A stretch of DNA of 64,000 bases from Phragmites australis (GCF_958298935.1 NC_084932.1:7791501-7855500), one strand, 5' to 3'. Shown: positions 44,184-55,965, counted from the first letter of the stretch. Made by a program: numbers and translations. Notes: generated by a model not told the origin, from the letters alone.

Positions 44184-45290
44184 TGAGATACAAAGTTGAA
44201 ATGTGCCTTGGTTTGCATATGATGAGTCATTGATAATGTTGGATTTGAGATGATTTTGGTTGGCATGAGCCTGTTTGTGCATGTTCTTGTTTATGGTTAA
44301 CCAAAGTTTGAATTGGAGCAGATTGCTTCGGAGTCTAGAAAAAATACCTCACTAGAACATCTAGTGTGTGGGTTCTTGACCACACTGGATAGTCTGGTGG
44401 TATGGTGAAGTGAGCACAGGAGCATTTTCAGTGCTGAAGAAGAAATGGGAGCAAACACCGGATAGTCCGGCATTTTAGTGTGAGCACCAGAAGATATTGC
44501 CGGACCTTTTGTTGCAAAGAGATTGCAGAAGGGTGGTTCAGCGGATTTGCACACGCCGGATTATCCGGTGATGTGCATCAGATCACCAGAAGCTTCCACC
44601 AGACCTTTTCTTGTAGAGAGCAAAATTTTCCTAGAACAGATAGTGCTACACTCAACGAATGGTCCAGTGTTCAGAGGCAAAACACGCCAGATCATTCGGT
44701 GTTCATGTTTTTAGTACAATGTATTTTAAACTGAGGATTTGTGATTTTAGTTTTGAACTAATTTGGTTTGAAGTTGGAGAAATATGTTTGTTTATCTAAT
44801 GGTGTGGAGGTGATGGATGCAACTTAGCAATCGACGACGAGATGATCAGTGCCAAGCGGGAAGCTTGGTGCCGAATGATCAAGGAGGCTGGGCAGAGTAT
44901 CCTACCTGTACACGTGGAGGTCAAGCAAAGCATGAAACTGAGAATGAATATGCCGTGTTGACAAAGTCAAGCAAAGGGGATGCCGGTGCAAGTGACAAGG
45001 CAGCTTGAGATATCGGGAGAGCAAGCGACTTGCTAGTAGTTAAGATCGCAAGAAGGAGGACACGCATCATTATCGAAGCACTCGCTTCAGGTGGAAGGAA
45101 GTGAGAGCTAGTCATACTTTGAGAAGCGTGCTAGGGTTTCATGGTTTGGTCTCAAAACCGTGGGAGGACTTCAGGAGTACGTGGCACCATCGTGAAGCTT
45201 GCTTTGAGGCGAAGCTAAGTCGTCAAGGTGTCATGGCCGTTTGATGCATGCAGAAAAAAATGGACCAGAATGCCCTAGGTGGTAGGTAGG
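44184..45290 (+). repeat. 3' LTR of Sirevirus D, truncated
   Basis: It starts TGAGATACAAAGTTG and follows the 5' LTR up to GGTGGTAGGT. It ends at 45290 where the gypsy LTR begins. The remaining 740 bp or so, including the TATA region, are not found after 57744, so a deletion accompanied or followed the insertion. CCGG palindromes recur at 44340-44705. Confidence 0.8.
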
Positions 45291-46207
45291 TGATGAGCCC
45301 ATGGCTCCTTCGGATACGATCAATACCGCCAATAATCCTCAAATCATACAAGGTCTAATTACAAGAGCACATGCACGACAATTAGACCACCTAGTGAACT
45401 CGTTCCTTGCTGTTCATTTTTCCTTTAGATGGATTACTACTAAATTCTTATGATGTTTTATTGCTTAGGAACATGGTAGAAGCACTAAAACCTTACCCAG
45501 ATATCACCCCTCGAATGTCAAGTCTTCTCAAACTCGAGGCTGAGCTCTAGTTGTGGTCATGGTCATGGTTGAGTCCCAAGATAGCACGTCAGCAAAACAG
45601 TCATAACTCTCTCATACGAAGTCCGTTTTAGGCAATCTTGGACATTCTGGAAAGCTTACAAAGAGCCCTTTCCAATGGATATGAGCTCGATCAAATATTA
45701 CTTATAGTTTAGTCAAAGTCAAAGAAATAAAGTGTTGCGCCACCGTATCAGACCCTGTTGGGTCTGGTAATCGTGTTGGGGTCGAAGTCCCTGTTGTGTA
45801 CGCCTCTTTCCACGGCCACACAACCCTAGGTTAACCTCCTCACGTCCCTCCTATATATACATAGTAGCTGTCATAGTTTAGGCTCGGATTTAACTTAGAT
45901 TATTTTGTTTTAGATAGTTTCACCGTTTATCGGTTTGTTGAACCCCAACTCGAGTACTTCATTGGTAATTAGCAATATTCAGATTGTATCTACCTGTTCT
46001 TGCTTGTGTTTTTGATTTTCCCTTGTAGGAAAAGCCTTTTTAGTGAGGTCAACCACATCTTGGCACGGTTGATAACCACGAAGTTGTGGTGTAGTGGTTG
46101 CGAGGATTCTCGATCTGTTCTATTCGGAGCCTTTGGATCATCAACGTCGAAGCTCCACTAATTGACTTATCATATTATCTTTCAGAAGATCGGGCTAACG
46201 CACATCA
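45291..46207 (+). repeat. 5' LTR of gypsy element E
   Basis: It starts TGATGAGCCC and ends CGCACATCA, with TATA box CTATATATAC at 45851-45860. It aligns with 56840-57744. Near its left end it encodes GLITRAHARQLDHLVNSFL, the tail of the pol reading frame, which runs from the internal region into the LTR in the 3' copy. Confidence 0.8.
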
Positions 46208-46209
46208 AG

Positions 46210-46222
46210 TGATATCAGAGCC
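46210..46222 (+). other. Primer-binding site of element E
   Basis: TGATATCAGAGCC starts two bases after the 5' LTR and matches the tRNA-Met-type site TGGTATCAGAGCC with one change. Confidence 0.8.
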
Positions 46223-47060
46223 TCGGTTGCCCGTTAGGTAATCTCAGTTATCCCCTTTGTTTCGTCGTTTTCCATTACCTAGAGATCAGAAAATTGCCCC
46301 ACAAAAATGTTTAGATCGCAGTTTTCCATTGTCTAAACCACTTTGAGCTTTTAGCAATTTTGTTTCCAGTTTTCGTGTGGTTGAGTTTGAGTCCATCGTT
46401 GGTGTCTTTGTTGCTGGTTGATGGTCCCCTGCGCTGGTTCCAAATCTCCAGTAGCAGATTATGGTGGCGCATTACTGATTTCCTAGATGGGGTTGCTTCA
46501 AGGGATCCATCTAGAGTCATTGCGGCATTGGAAAAGTCGATGCCGGAGTTTGAGCTCTAGCAGCCTGGTCTGGAGGGCACTTGACTTATCTTGGATGAGA
46601 CTCGCGTGTTTTTCTTGAAATATTGGGGCGACCAAATTGATGATCCTGCTGGACACAATGCTTAAACACCAGTTTCCATTCATGCTTTTAATGATGACAT
46701 TTGGGAGTCTCTCGACTGGAAAGCTATCCCTTGGATGAAGGACAAAACAGTTCTGTTGGGCTTGACTTCTGAGGTCGTCCCCCCGGTACCAAGAATTACC
46801 ATCCCTGGTTGAACTCTAGGCTTCCATCAGACAAGTCCAGCTTACGACTGAGATGAATACTCGGTGCTCGAGATTTTGCACCCAGACGCTGTTTCCAGGA
46901 CAGTCAAATCCCTTGAAGGGAATTTTAAGTGGCATTCTTGTAGGTGGATATCTCCTAAGCTTTTCCCTTAAATATGTAATAGGCTTCTTCTTGTTTGATA
47001 ATTGTACTGGAAGTGCTGCTGATATTTTACCTGCCTAATATGCTGCCACTACTACTTCCT
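46223..47060 (+). other. Internal region after the element E primer site, unrecognised coding relic
   Basis: A broken plus-strand frame reads RLWWRITDFLDGVASRDPSR, VFFLKYWGDQIDDPAGHN and WESLDWKAIPWMKDKTVLL (46455-46755), then becomes low-information. I do not recognise it as Gag, and no zinc knuckle is visible. It may be a diverged gag, a captured fragment, or part of the neighbouring Tat element. The left edge of the Tat element lies somewhere near 46850-47060. Confidence 0.35.
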
Positions 47061-48006
47061 TGTCTATGAAATAGAGTTTAGCATGAATAGATGCAAAACC
47101 GATCAGAGCGTGCTATCGTTATTCTTGAGATCGATCAATGGTATATCTATGATACCTGAAATCATAGCTAGATAAGTCATTAGATGCACGGCCCTCGAGT
47201 ACTCGAGAAGACCGTAATAGTAAGGAAAAAAGACTAATACAGAGCTTAGAGCATATCAGATTTTTTGCGAACTTTTATCAACTTGCGCATTCAATCAGCA
47301 CATAAACATGAACTCGATAGAGAGCACATGCGAGGTAGACTAGGACTTCATAACCCTTTTGGCTGTTAGGCATGAGATGTCTGACAATCTCCGTGCCGTT
47401 ATGCCTCCTGAGGTATAATCGTCCGTCATCGACCCAACACATGTCTTTGTTGGTTCTTTCAATGTGATCGACGCAGAGCCAGGTAAAATTTTGCAAAAAA
47501 ACATGGTATTATGATGTAGCACCCGACTCTATGGTCGAGGAAGAAATTACTCAATCGGACAGTAAAAAAGGACATACCTGTACTGTTGGTCGATAATGTA
47601 GTCGAATAAAGAGTAAAGTTCCAACATCGAAGGTATGCGATGTAGCCCCCGACTCTCTGTTTGTTGTAGCAATAAAGATAGAGAGTAGAGCATATGCATC
47701 GATACACCATCCTTGACTGAATACTCGAGAGTACAAGCCCTCTAGCACTATTGTTTTAACTGCAATTTGAATATCGAGTGAGCTCAAACTGCCGGGTAGG
47801 TGGGCATTAGAAACCCACTCCTGTTTGTGCTTGTTTTCACCGCAATCTTGATTTGAAGTGCCATAATGACCGCCCATCCCTCTTTGCAGAGACGAGACAT
47901 GCCATAAAGATGTCTTGACTTCGCTGAACACGCTACGCGCCCAAGGTGACGCCATCATTTCGGATCCTGACGACTACATTTATACAGTATGACCCGTTCC
48001 CCCTGC

Positions 48007-48014
48007 TATAAATA
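48007..48014 (+). promoter_or_regulatory. TATA box of the antisense accessory gene
   Basis: TATAAATA in the context CTGCTATAAATAGAGGGG lies 94 bp before the ATG of the accessory reading frame and on its strand. A start about 30 bp further on (near 48040) would give a short leader. Confidence 0.6.
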
Positions 48015-48100
48015 GAGGGGACTTGAAGTTGTCTGTCTTTCATATCACCCCCCTTTGTTCCTTTGTCCATTGCCTTCTAGGATTTGTAGAGCTTGAAATC

Positions 48101-48651
48101 ATGGCCTCCACTCCATCTCCTCCTCGTGAACTAATCCCTGAAGTCCTTTACCCTAGGCCTCTCGCCATGGTCCCTCCTGAAATCATCATCGTTTCCTCTA
48201 ACGACAAGGACTCAAGTGGTAGGCCTAAGAAAAAGAGGGAAGAAGCACCCACTGCAGATAATCACTTCCCCTCATTAACTTTTGCCATTACATCAAGGCT
48301 TACGCTTCAAGCCAGACGGCGCAGCGCTTTGCACTGGGGAGGACTGAGGATGGTGGTGATCTCAACTGGATCATCGACCAAGCCGCCATTGAGGTCTTCA
48401 GTGGTGGAGCCTTTAGGTCATCACCGGCTAGGGAGGCGCGGTCATCTTCTCCGTCAACAACCGCCAGATTGCCTTCGCACTAGGCAGAAGACCACTCGGC
48501 ATCACCAGCGTTGGTCATCAGCTCCAACACGACCTTCGCCTCGGCCACTTTTCCTGGCCCTTATGCTGGTCGGCGGCCGATTCCTAGGGTGATCAGCTGC
48601 CACCCGAGGGAGGAGTATAAAAGGTTCCTCGACTCGTTCAAGGGCGAATAA
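48101..48651 (+). pseudogene. Antisense accessory gene in the 3' region of the Tat element
   Basis: An open frame from ATG at 48101 reads MASTPSPPRELIPEVLYPRP, then PEIIIVSSNDKDSSG and RPKKKREEAP, a basic nuclear-localisation-like signal. After about 60 codons the frame continues to 48592 only in arginine-rich nonsense. A neighbouring frame gives VIFSVNNRQIAFALG (about 48440), and a third ends in CHPREEYKRFLDSFKGE and a stop at 48651, so two or more shifts have broken it. It runs opposite to gag-pol and sits between integrase and the element's 3' edge, exactly where Grande elements of maize carry an accessory gene that encodes a nuclear protein from its own promoter. Homology to that gene is inferred from position and the basic signal only. 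Confidence 0.6.
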
Positions 48652-48789
48652 GGTTTTTTGAAAGATCTAAGCTTATCCTTTTAGTAAATTTTGCACTAGC
48701 CACACGGATTAGCGTGAACAAGAAAAACTATGTAATTGAGTAGCCAACCGAATCGAATGTAATCGACTTACCTGCAACCTATCTTTTCT

Positions 48790-49750
48790 ATGAATAAAAC
48801 TTTCAGAGTTGGTCGATGTTCCACGAGTGCCCAAGTATCTTGCAGTTTGGAGTAGAAAGCCTTACCGACTCAGGTCGAGTGACCTAGACTACTATGTAAG
48901 GTCCTTCCCACTTAGGCAATAACTTATGGCGCTGGGCCTGTTTCTGCACCTTCCGTAGGATGAGGTCTCCAGCAGCGAGTTACCTGGATTGAATTTTTTG
49001 GCCTTGATATATACGCAATGCCTGCTGATACTTGGCCGCTCGAATAGACGCTCGATCTCGGTACTCCTCGAGTAGATTTATATAAGTGCTCCTACCCTTC
49101 TTTAGAGTAATTTTCCACTCGAGGTGATCCAAACTGCAACTCAGTCACGAGCACCGCTTCCGCTCCATAAACCAAGAAGAAAGGAGCTTCACCGGTGGCC
49201 CTATTAGTCAACACATGAACAACGCATAGTACCGAGGGAAGCTCTTTTCCCAGCGTTTCGAGTAAGCCTTTAGCCTATCGAAGACCTGAATTTTGATACC
49301 CTCCAAGACTATACTATTAGCACGCTCAACTTGACCATTACTCTGCGGATGAGCTACTGAGACGAAACAAGTCTTAATGCCAAATTCTTCGTAGAACACA
49401 ATAAAGGTTTCACTTCTAAACTGGCTATCATTATCCATAATTATCCAATGTGGAATGACAAATCGAGTAATTATGCTCCTCATGAATTTCTTGGCTGCTT
49501 ATGCGGTTATTTTTCCTACGGGTTTGGCCTCTACCCACTTGGTGAACGTGTCGATAGCAACAAATAGCAACTTGTAATCAACTTGGGCCCTTCGGAACGG
49601 TCCCAGAATATCCAAGCCCCAGACGGAGAAAAGCCAAGAAAGAGGGATTATTTGCAGAGCCTGGGCTGGTCGAGTGGTCTGCCTTCCAAAAAATTGGTAG
49701 CTTTCGCACTTTTTACAAGCTCGGAAGCATCCTAGAGGGTAATCAGCCAA
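48790..49750 (-). pseudogene. Integrase of the Tat element
   Basis: Minus strand: CFRACKKCESYQFFGRQ (zinc-binding end), LDILGPFRRAQVDYKLLFVA and IDTFTKWVEAK (first Asp), IMDNDSQFRSETF (second Asp) and SNGQVERAN (Glu), so the D-D-E triad is readable over two frames. The C-terminal part continues in broken frames with GEAPFFLVYGAEAVL, a KWEGPY-like GKWEGPYIV segment and the terminal WNIDQL near 48800. Two stops or shifts interrupt it. Confidence 0.75.
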
Positions 49751-49974
49751 TAGAATCCCTGGCGGAAAATTTTTCCAACCAAGGTGCGAGAAGACGCATA
49801 ATTACCACACGTGCCTCCATGGGTATCGAGCAATATTTAATTTCCCTCTTCCTGAGTGATGCACTTCACAAAGATTCCATTACTCCCCTTTCGGTTGAGC
49901 TTGACGTTTACCAAAACGTAGAGCTTGGATTTACGAGCAATTTTCTCTGAAGATGTATCATCATCAGGGATGTC

Positions 49975-52620
49975 TTAACCCTCGAGGTAGGCTTGGTACG
50001 GAGTCATCAAAATTGGGTTGCGTTCGAGTAGTGCAGCAACCGTGTCTACGGGTTCTGCCTCACTGACCTGACCAGACTGCTGGTCGGGTTGGGCAGCATC
50101 CGTTCGATGAACTGTTGGGACAAATGGTTTAAGGAGTTTCTCAACAAAGACCCCTATGGGTACCGGTGCTCGAGAAGAAGCGAGCCTAGCAAGTTCATCC
50201 GCACCAGAGTTATCACTCCTTCTGATGTGCGTCACTTCTAGTCATTCGAACTTTTGCTTGAGCTTTCGCACCTCGAGTAAGTAAGCTGCCATGTTGTCGT
50301 CTAAGCACTGGTACTCCTTTTGAACTTGGTTTACGACTAGCTATGAGTCGCTTTTCACAAGAAGTCGTTTAATCCCTAGCAATGCATCTATGCAGAGCCC
50401 ATTTACCAGTCATTCATATTCTACAACATTATTAGAGGCTTTAAAGTCTAACTGAACAACGTACCTGAGTTCGTCACCCGTTGGAGACTTGAGCACAATG
50501 CCAGCCCTCAAGCCCTGGAGCATGAGTGATCCATCGAAAAAGAGCGTCCAGTGATCTTCGACCATGTTTGGACTTTTTTCCTCAACGCTTGTCCATTCGG
50601 CGATGAAATCTGCTACACTCCGGATTTCAAGCTTGTGTGTGGTGCGTAGCTTACTTCGAACTCATTTAGTTCTACCGCCCATTGCGTGATTCATCCAGTA
50701 GCTTCCCAATTATGTATTACATCCTTCAACAGATATGTCGTTAAGACCGTGATCCTGTGCGCTTGAAAGTAGTGCTGTAATTTCTGGGAAGACATCAAGA
50801 CTGCATATATCAGCTTCTGTACTTGCGGGTATCATAGCTTAGCATCGTGTAGAACCTCGCTCATGTAATAAATAGATTTTTGGACCTTGGCCTTTTTCTC
50901 GGGGCATTCCCGTTCGACCGCCAGTACCGTGCTTATGACTTCTAGGGTAGCTACAGTATACAAAAAGAGCCCCTCTATCTTGTTAGGCAGTGTAAGAATC
51001 AATGGGGAAGATTAGTACCTTTTTAAGTCCTGGAAGGCGTGTTCCGTTTCCTCTGTCCACTCGAATCGGTCTTGTTTTTTCAACAACCTGAAGAAAGGCA
51101 TTCCTCGCTCACCTATCCTAGAGATAAACCGACTAAGAGCAGCAATGCAACCTGCCAGTTTCTGAACCCCCTTCAATGTTCGAGGTGACTGCATCTGGTC
51201 GAGAGCCTCAATTTTACGCGGGTCGGCCTCAATGCCTCGACTTGACACCAGGAAGCCAGAATGTGCACTTTTCGGGGTTGAGCATCATGCGATACTTCCC
51301 GAGGCTGTCGAATGTTTCCGTGAGATCATTAACCAATGTGTTTCTGGTTTTTGACTTGACTACAACATCATCGACGTATGCTTCTAAATTGTGCCCGGTT
51401 TGGGGTTGTAGAGAGTTTTGAATACACCTTTTATATGTAGCACTAGTGTTTTTAAACTGAAAGGCATCTTTACATAACAAAATACACCGAAGGGAGTAGT
51501 AAAAGCTGTTTTCTTCGCATCCTCTAATCCCATGCTAATTTGATGATACCCTGAATAGGCATCTAGAAAACATAGCAATTCGCAGCCTGCTGTAGAGTCG
51601 ACGATCTGGTCGATGCGTGGGAGAGGAAAAGGATCCTTGGTGCAAGTTTTGTTGAGGTCAGTGAAGTCAACACACATTCTCCATCTGCCATTGGCCTTCT
51701 TGATGAGGACGGGGTCCGCGAGCCACGTAGGATGACGCACTTCTCGAATGAAGCCCACCTTTAGGAGTTTATCGACCTCCTTCTGGATGGCCCGCTTCCT
51801 ATCTTCCGTAAATCTTCACTGTTTCTGCACCATAGGTTTGGTGCTGGGTTTAACAGCTACTCGATGCTCGATCACCTCCCTGGGGACCCTGGGCATATCG
51901 GACAGTTACCATGTGAACACGTCTTGATTTTCCTGGAGGAAGGTGATGAGCTCGAGTTCCTATTTGGGGTCAAGATTGGCCCCAATCTTAACCATCTTAG
52001 ATGGTTTAGACGGGTTGAGTGGCACTGCCTTGACACAACCATCAATCTTCTTATCATTGACACCATCGTTGATCTTGCCTTCGGCGTCATCAGATACAGA
52101 GGTGCTAGCAAGACTTACGAGCCTGGAGTTTTTGGCCTCGACAACATCTTGGTGCCTTTGATGCTTAGAATTCGCATCCTTGGGGATGATAGCCACTCGA
52201 CCAAAATGTTCGACCATATCCAGGCTTTGCTTGTTGCATTTGATCGCTGCGCACTGATCCCCTTTAACTATAATGGCACCCTTAGGACTCGGGATCTTGA
52301 ACATTTGGTAAGCATAGTGAACCACCACCATGAACTTGCCTAGCATTGGGCGGCCTAGAATCACATTGTACGCCTTCTCGAAGTTCGTGACATCAAAGGT
52401 CAGCTTTTCTGTGCGGAAATAATCGGGCGTGCCAAACGTGACCGGTAGCTCGATCCGGTCGAGAGGCATGGTCGATGAGTTGGGAGTTATGCCGTGGAAA
52501 GGCTCAACTCCTGTTTTAAGCTCTGATATCTGAATCCCCATCTTGTCTAAGGTTTTGGAGAAAATGAGGTTGAGTGAACTACCACCATTGACCAGAGTTC
52601 TAGAAACTTTGACGTTGAGT
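49975..52620 (-). pseudogene. Protease-RT-RNase H of the Tat element
   Basis: Protease: TLVNGGSSLNLIF near 52590 stands where TLVDGGSSLN is expected, so the catalytic Asp is Asn. The inter-domain stretch GTPDYFRTEKLTFDV and ILGRPMLGKFMVVVHYAY (52330-52440) is typical of Tat elements. RT: KANGRWRMCVDFTDLNK, FPLPRIDQIVD, FLDAYSGYHQISM and, after a shift, EAYVDDVVVKSK (YVDD kept, about 51360). The connection and RNase H parts include GVQKLAGCIAALSRFISR (51120-51180) and ADELARLASSRAPVP (50165-50210). Several stops in 50240-51010 show that it is inactive. Confidence 0.8.
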
Positions 52621-52828
52621 ATGGTTGGCTAAACCACAATCGTGTATCGACCAGGATGTGGTATTATGACCGGATGATCAGTTTGACCAAAGGTGATCAA
52701 CTATTTCAACCACCTAAGATACCGAGTGGGCTTAGTTAGGGCCAAGTTGACTTCTCGCTCAATCGCCTTGTACTGCCTTTTGGACTCGTACATGGCAGAT
52801 CCTCTGAAGATGTGCGCCAAGTTGTGGT

Positions 52829-54700
52829 CTACCTCATGGAACTAGGGCTCACTGCCCTGAACATTCGACTTAGCCTGCTTATTACCATGCTCAGCGTCGC
52901 CTTGATCTTTTCGTCAAGCTTTTTCTTGAACACATAGCACTCATCGAAGTCATGTTGGTTGCTCCGATGGATGGGACACCACTTCCCGCCACCTCGACTG
53001 AGGCCTTTGTTGTCCCCGGTGTTGCGCGATTTGTTCCTGTTGACTGCAACTATAGTCATATCGGGTCCCTTGTGCTTGTGACCGTGTTTGGTTTTCTTTC
53101 CTCCACTCTTCGAGGACTCGGGTTTGTCCTTGCTAGATTGATGGTTCTTAGCGTGCACCTGTGCTTTTGCTCATTTTGCGCACTTGTTGGCTAACTCGAA
53201 AACCTCTTTGACCGTATGGATCTTTCGAGTAGCCATCTTTCCACATAAATCTGTGTCCTGAACACCTCGTTTGAAGGCGATGATTACCAACTCGTTGGAG
53301 ATGTCAGGGATCATGTTACGCTTGTCGCTGAACGGACGGATAAAATCTTGAAGAGATTCACTGTCGCCTTGGTGTAGATGGTGGAGATCGTTCTTCGTTC
53401 CTAGTCGCTCGAATGTGCCTTGGAAATTGGCTATGAACTGAACCTTGAGTTCCGCCCACGAACTAATCGAGTTGGGCAGCAAGTCTAGCAACCAGGACCT
53501 TGTGGGTCCATCAAGGGTGGTTAATAGATAATTGGCCATTACTCGATTGTCACCATCGACTACTCGAATAACAGTGGTATAGATCTACAACCACTCGTTG
53601 GGATTGACTTTCTCGTCATATTTCTGGATTGGGCCCACTTTGAACTTCTCGGGCCACCGAATTGACCGAATTTCATGTACAAAAGCCTCACAGCCTCCAT
53701 CGAACTCATCAGGAGGAGGTGGTGGGGGACTTTCATGCCTGCCTCTTCAAGGAGGCAAGTCATGTTGACCATCCTGTCCCGTAGACCCGCGGTCATAGTA
53801 GCGGTGATCATCTTCACGGTATTTTTCATGGTGGTTTTCCGATTACCGTCTGTAGATTATGCCGATGGCAGGGAATACGATTCCTCAGGTCTTCCTGATT
53901 TCTGTGCCTATGGATGGGGCAGTTACAGTTTGGCCCATATTGTCATGTTCGGGCTTGACCACCTGAGCTTCCCATATGAGATTCCCCTACTCGAGGGTGT
54001 TCCCACCCGTGGCTCCTTGAGCAGGGACCATACCGACTAGGGGGCCTGGAACTACTGGGATTATTTGCTTGAGCAACTTGGATCTGAGCTGCATCGAGTA
54101 AGGTCTTAACTTGATTGACCATAGGGGTTAGTAGATTCGCCAGATATCACTCAAGGCTCGGTGGCGGTCGAGCCGATGAAACCTCATGGTGACTGTTCAG
54201 AGGGAGCTTCTCCCTCGAGCTGTGAGTCGTCACAAGCATAGGCGTACCCACTGGAAGTTGCCGGGAGAGGCTAGGAGGCATATGTTCTCCTGTGGTCCGC
54301 TGGTGAAGGATTGTGTCGGGTGCACACAAGGCTCGAGCTGCGGATGTTTCTGGTGGTAACTCAGCACCAGTACTGTTGGGGGCGACAGCTATCACCGGAT
54401 CTTTGGGAATTTCCATGCCGAGATCGACTATGGCCTCTGGATCTATTGCCATTGGGTCAGTCGATGGGGGGTCATTGCTTCTAGCCATATACACAAATCG
54501 ATCAGTTCGGGTACTCTGGCTAGTGTTAGAATTACCGTCACCACCCTCATCGATGTCGGTGTCTATGCAGTGGAGAACATTAGGCTCTGTAGGATCCCAC
54601 TCAAGATGTCCCACCTCACGGTACGCATCCACTGGTCTGGATTCGAGGGTACCAGTATGGATCAGTCCACCTTGGCAGTCCCAACGGAAAACCATGGTTC
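52829..54700 (-). pseudogene. gag of the Tat element
   Basis: The N-terminal part (54695-54147) is low in known motifs: acidic, Ser/Pro-rich, with DPMAIDPEAIVDLGM. The capsid core is clear: NYLLTTLDGPTRSWLLDLLP, SWAELKVQFIANFQGTF and DFIRPFSDKRNMIPDIS (53250-53530), followed by KIHTVKEVFELANKCAK. The C-terminal part has the SNQHDFDECYVFKKKLDEK motif (52900-52960) that stands in for a zinc knuckle in this lineage. Frameshifts separate the three parts. Confidence 0.75.
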
Positions 54701-54763
54701 CGAAGATGATCTCCGAGTTGACGAGAGGGGACTCAAAGCTGTCTATCGTCGACTCGAAGTGGT

Positions 54764-55364
54764 CGTAGAATCACATTATCTATGGCCCAAAGAATTTGTT
54801 ATATATTCTGATCATAAATCGCTGAAACATATTAGAAGTCAAGCTAAACTGAATAAACAACATGCTAAATGGGTAGAATTTATTGAGTCTTTTCCATATA
54901 TCATAAAACATAAGAAAGGAAAGGACAATGTGATTGTTGATGCGCTTTCTATGCGATATACCATGTCATCTCAAATTGATCATAAGATTTTTGGTTTAGA
55001 GACTATTAAAGACTTGTATGCTGCTGATTTAGACTTTAAAGAAGTGCTTGAACATTGTAAAAAAGGGAAAACATGGAATAAATATGCGCTGAATGACAGA
55101 TTGCTCTATCGTGCTAACAAGCTATGCATTTCAGCTACCTCTGTTCGTCTTTTGTTGTTACAGGAGGCGCATGAAAGAGGATTGATGGTACATTTTAGAG
55201 TAAAGAAGACTGAAGATGTGATGGCCACTCATTTATTTTGGCCAAAGATGAGACATGATGTCGAGCGCTACGTGTCACGTTGGACCACTTGCAATAAAGC
55301 TAAGTCTCGTTTAAATCCACATGGTCTTTACATACCTCTTCCTGTTCCTAGTGCATCTTGGGAG
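54764..55364 (+). pseudogene. RNase H and integrase start of element E
   Basis: HYLWPKEFVIYSDHKSLKHI, WVEFIESFPYIIKHKKGKDN and VDALS (RNase H end) are followed by LLLLQEAHERGLMVHFRVKK, FWPKMRHDVERYV and TTCNKAKSR (integrase zinc-binding region), stopping at PSASWE where the solo LTR inserted. This part is an uninterrupted frame, better preserved than the rest. The open frame extends leftwards into the Tat element across the join at about 54763, which is chance. Confidence 0.8.
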
Positions 55365-55965
55365 TGTCAAAGATCAGTTCCTGATAATGTATCCGTAAAT
55401 AGATTAGGTACCTTCGAGTGCAGGGATTAATTAATCATGAGACGGGACAATCGATGTATACAGGTTCAGGCCTCCAATTGGGGTAATACCCTACGTCCTG
55501 TGGGGGTGTTGCTGTTGTATATTGATGATCTCGGGTACAAGCAATGGGGCTAAATCTATTACTGAGAGTATATTAGATCTGATCTAACCTAAAGCTAAGG
55601 TCACCGAGTACCTTCTCTGCTAGGGTCTTGATGCTTGCCTCGAGTTCTCTTTTCCTATGTTTTCCTTGTGTGTTGTTCTCATGTCTCCTCTCTCTTCCCC
55701 CCCCCCCCAACCTTTTTGCTTTATATAGGGGTGGGAGTACCGACTCCTATCTAGCCTTGGTCGATAGGGAGTTGTCTTTGTTGACGTCCAAGTAGATAGA
55801 TCTGTTTTGAGTACTAACGTGATATGTACTTTCGTGATTCTGGGTGTATCAGGTACCGCTGATTCAGTTCCTTGATATCTAAAACTTCTTAATACGTGTT
55901 GTACATACCTATTCGTATATGGTATATTTCTTATGCGCATATACCCCATAATTAGATATTCTACA
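55365..55965 (-). repeat. Solo LTR (601 bp) inserted in the element E integrase
   Basis: On the minus strand it starts TGTAGAATATC and ends CTTTGACA. The flanks gggag (55360-55364) and ggaag (55966-55970) form a target duplication with one change. Excising it restores the expected SWE-ISMDF reading. A minus-strand TATA box (CCTATATAAAGC, about 55720-55731) and a 13-C run (55697-55709) are visible. Words such as TATACAGGTTCAGGCC and ACCCTACGTCCTG recall Tat-type LTRs, so it may belong to the same family as element F. Confidence 0.75.

Larger units (their letters stand above)
26457..45290 (+). mobile_element. Sirevirus (Ty1/copia) with nested insertions (element D)
   Basis: The order is 5' LTR (26457-28304), tRNA-Met primer site, gag with coiled-coil extension (28366-30325), an inserted family-B LTR piece (30374-31298), pol part 1 (31299-32492), an inserted CACTA composite (32493-41623), pol part 2 (41624-42780), a 1.4-kb non-coding 3' region with two purine tracts, and a truncated 3' LTR (44184-45290) cut by the gypsy element E. 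Gag with a long helical C-terminus, a large non-coding 3' region and LTR palindromes fit the Sirevirus genus. Many stops and an RT deletion show that it is dead. The 5' LTR adjoins a T-run, so no target duplication could be read. Confidence 0.85.
47061..54763 (-). mobile_element. Tat-lineage Ty3/gypsy element (F), LTRs not found
   Basis: On the minus strand the order is gag (54700-52829), protease region (about 52620-51960), RT (51758-51230), RNase H (51250-49975), integrase (49750-48790), then an unusually long 3' region (48790 to about 47060). That region carries an oppositely directed gene. The long 3' region with antisense gene and words such as GTAGCCCCCGACTCT (47642-47656) are features of the grass Tat group (Grande, RIRE2 relatives). 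Neither LTR is recognisable at its edges. It stops abruptly against element E at about 54763. Confidence 0.7.

Noticed and set aside
43740..44282. 180-codon minus-strand frame in the Sirevirus 3' region
   Set aside because: It runs across the purine tract and into the LTR, is Lys/Asn-rich from AT content, and lacks envelope-like features.
54570..55430. 286-codon frame joining Tat and gypsy sequences
   Set aside because: The first 65 codons are antisense Tat gag; the fusion frame is an accident of the junction at about 54763.
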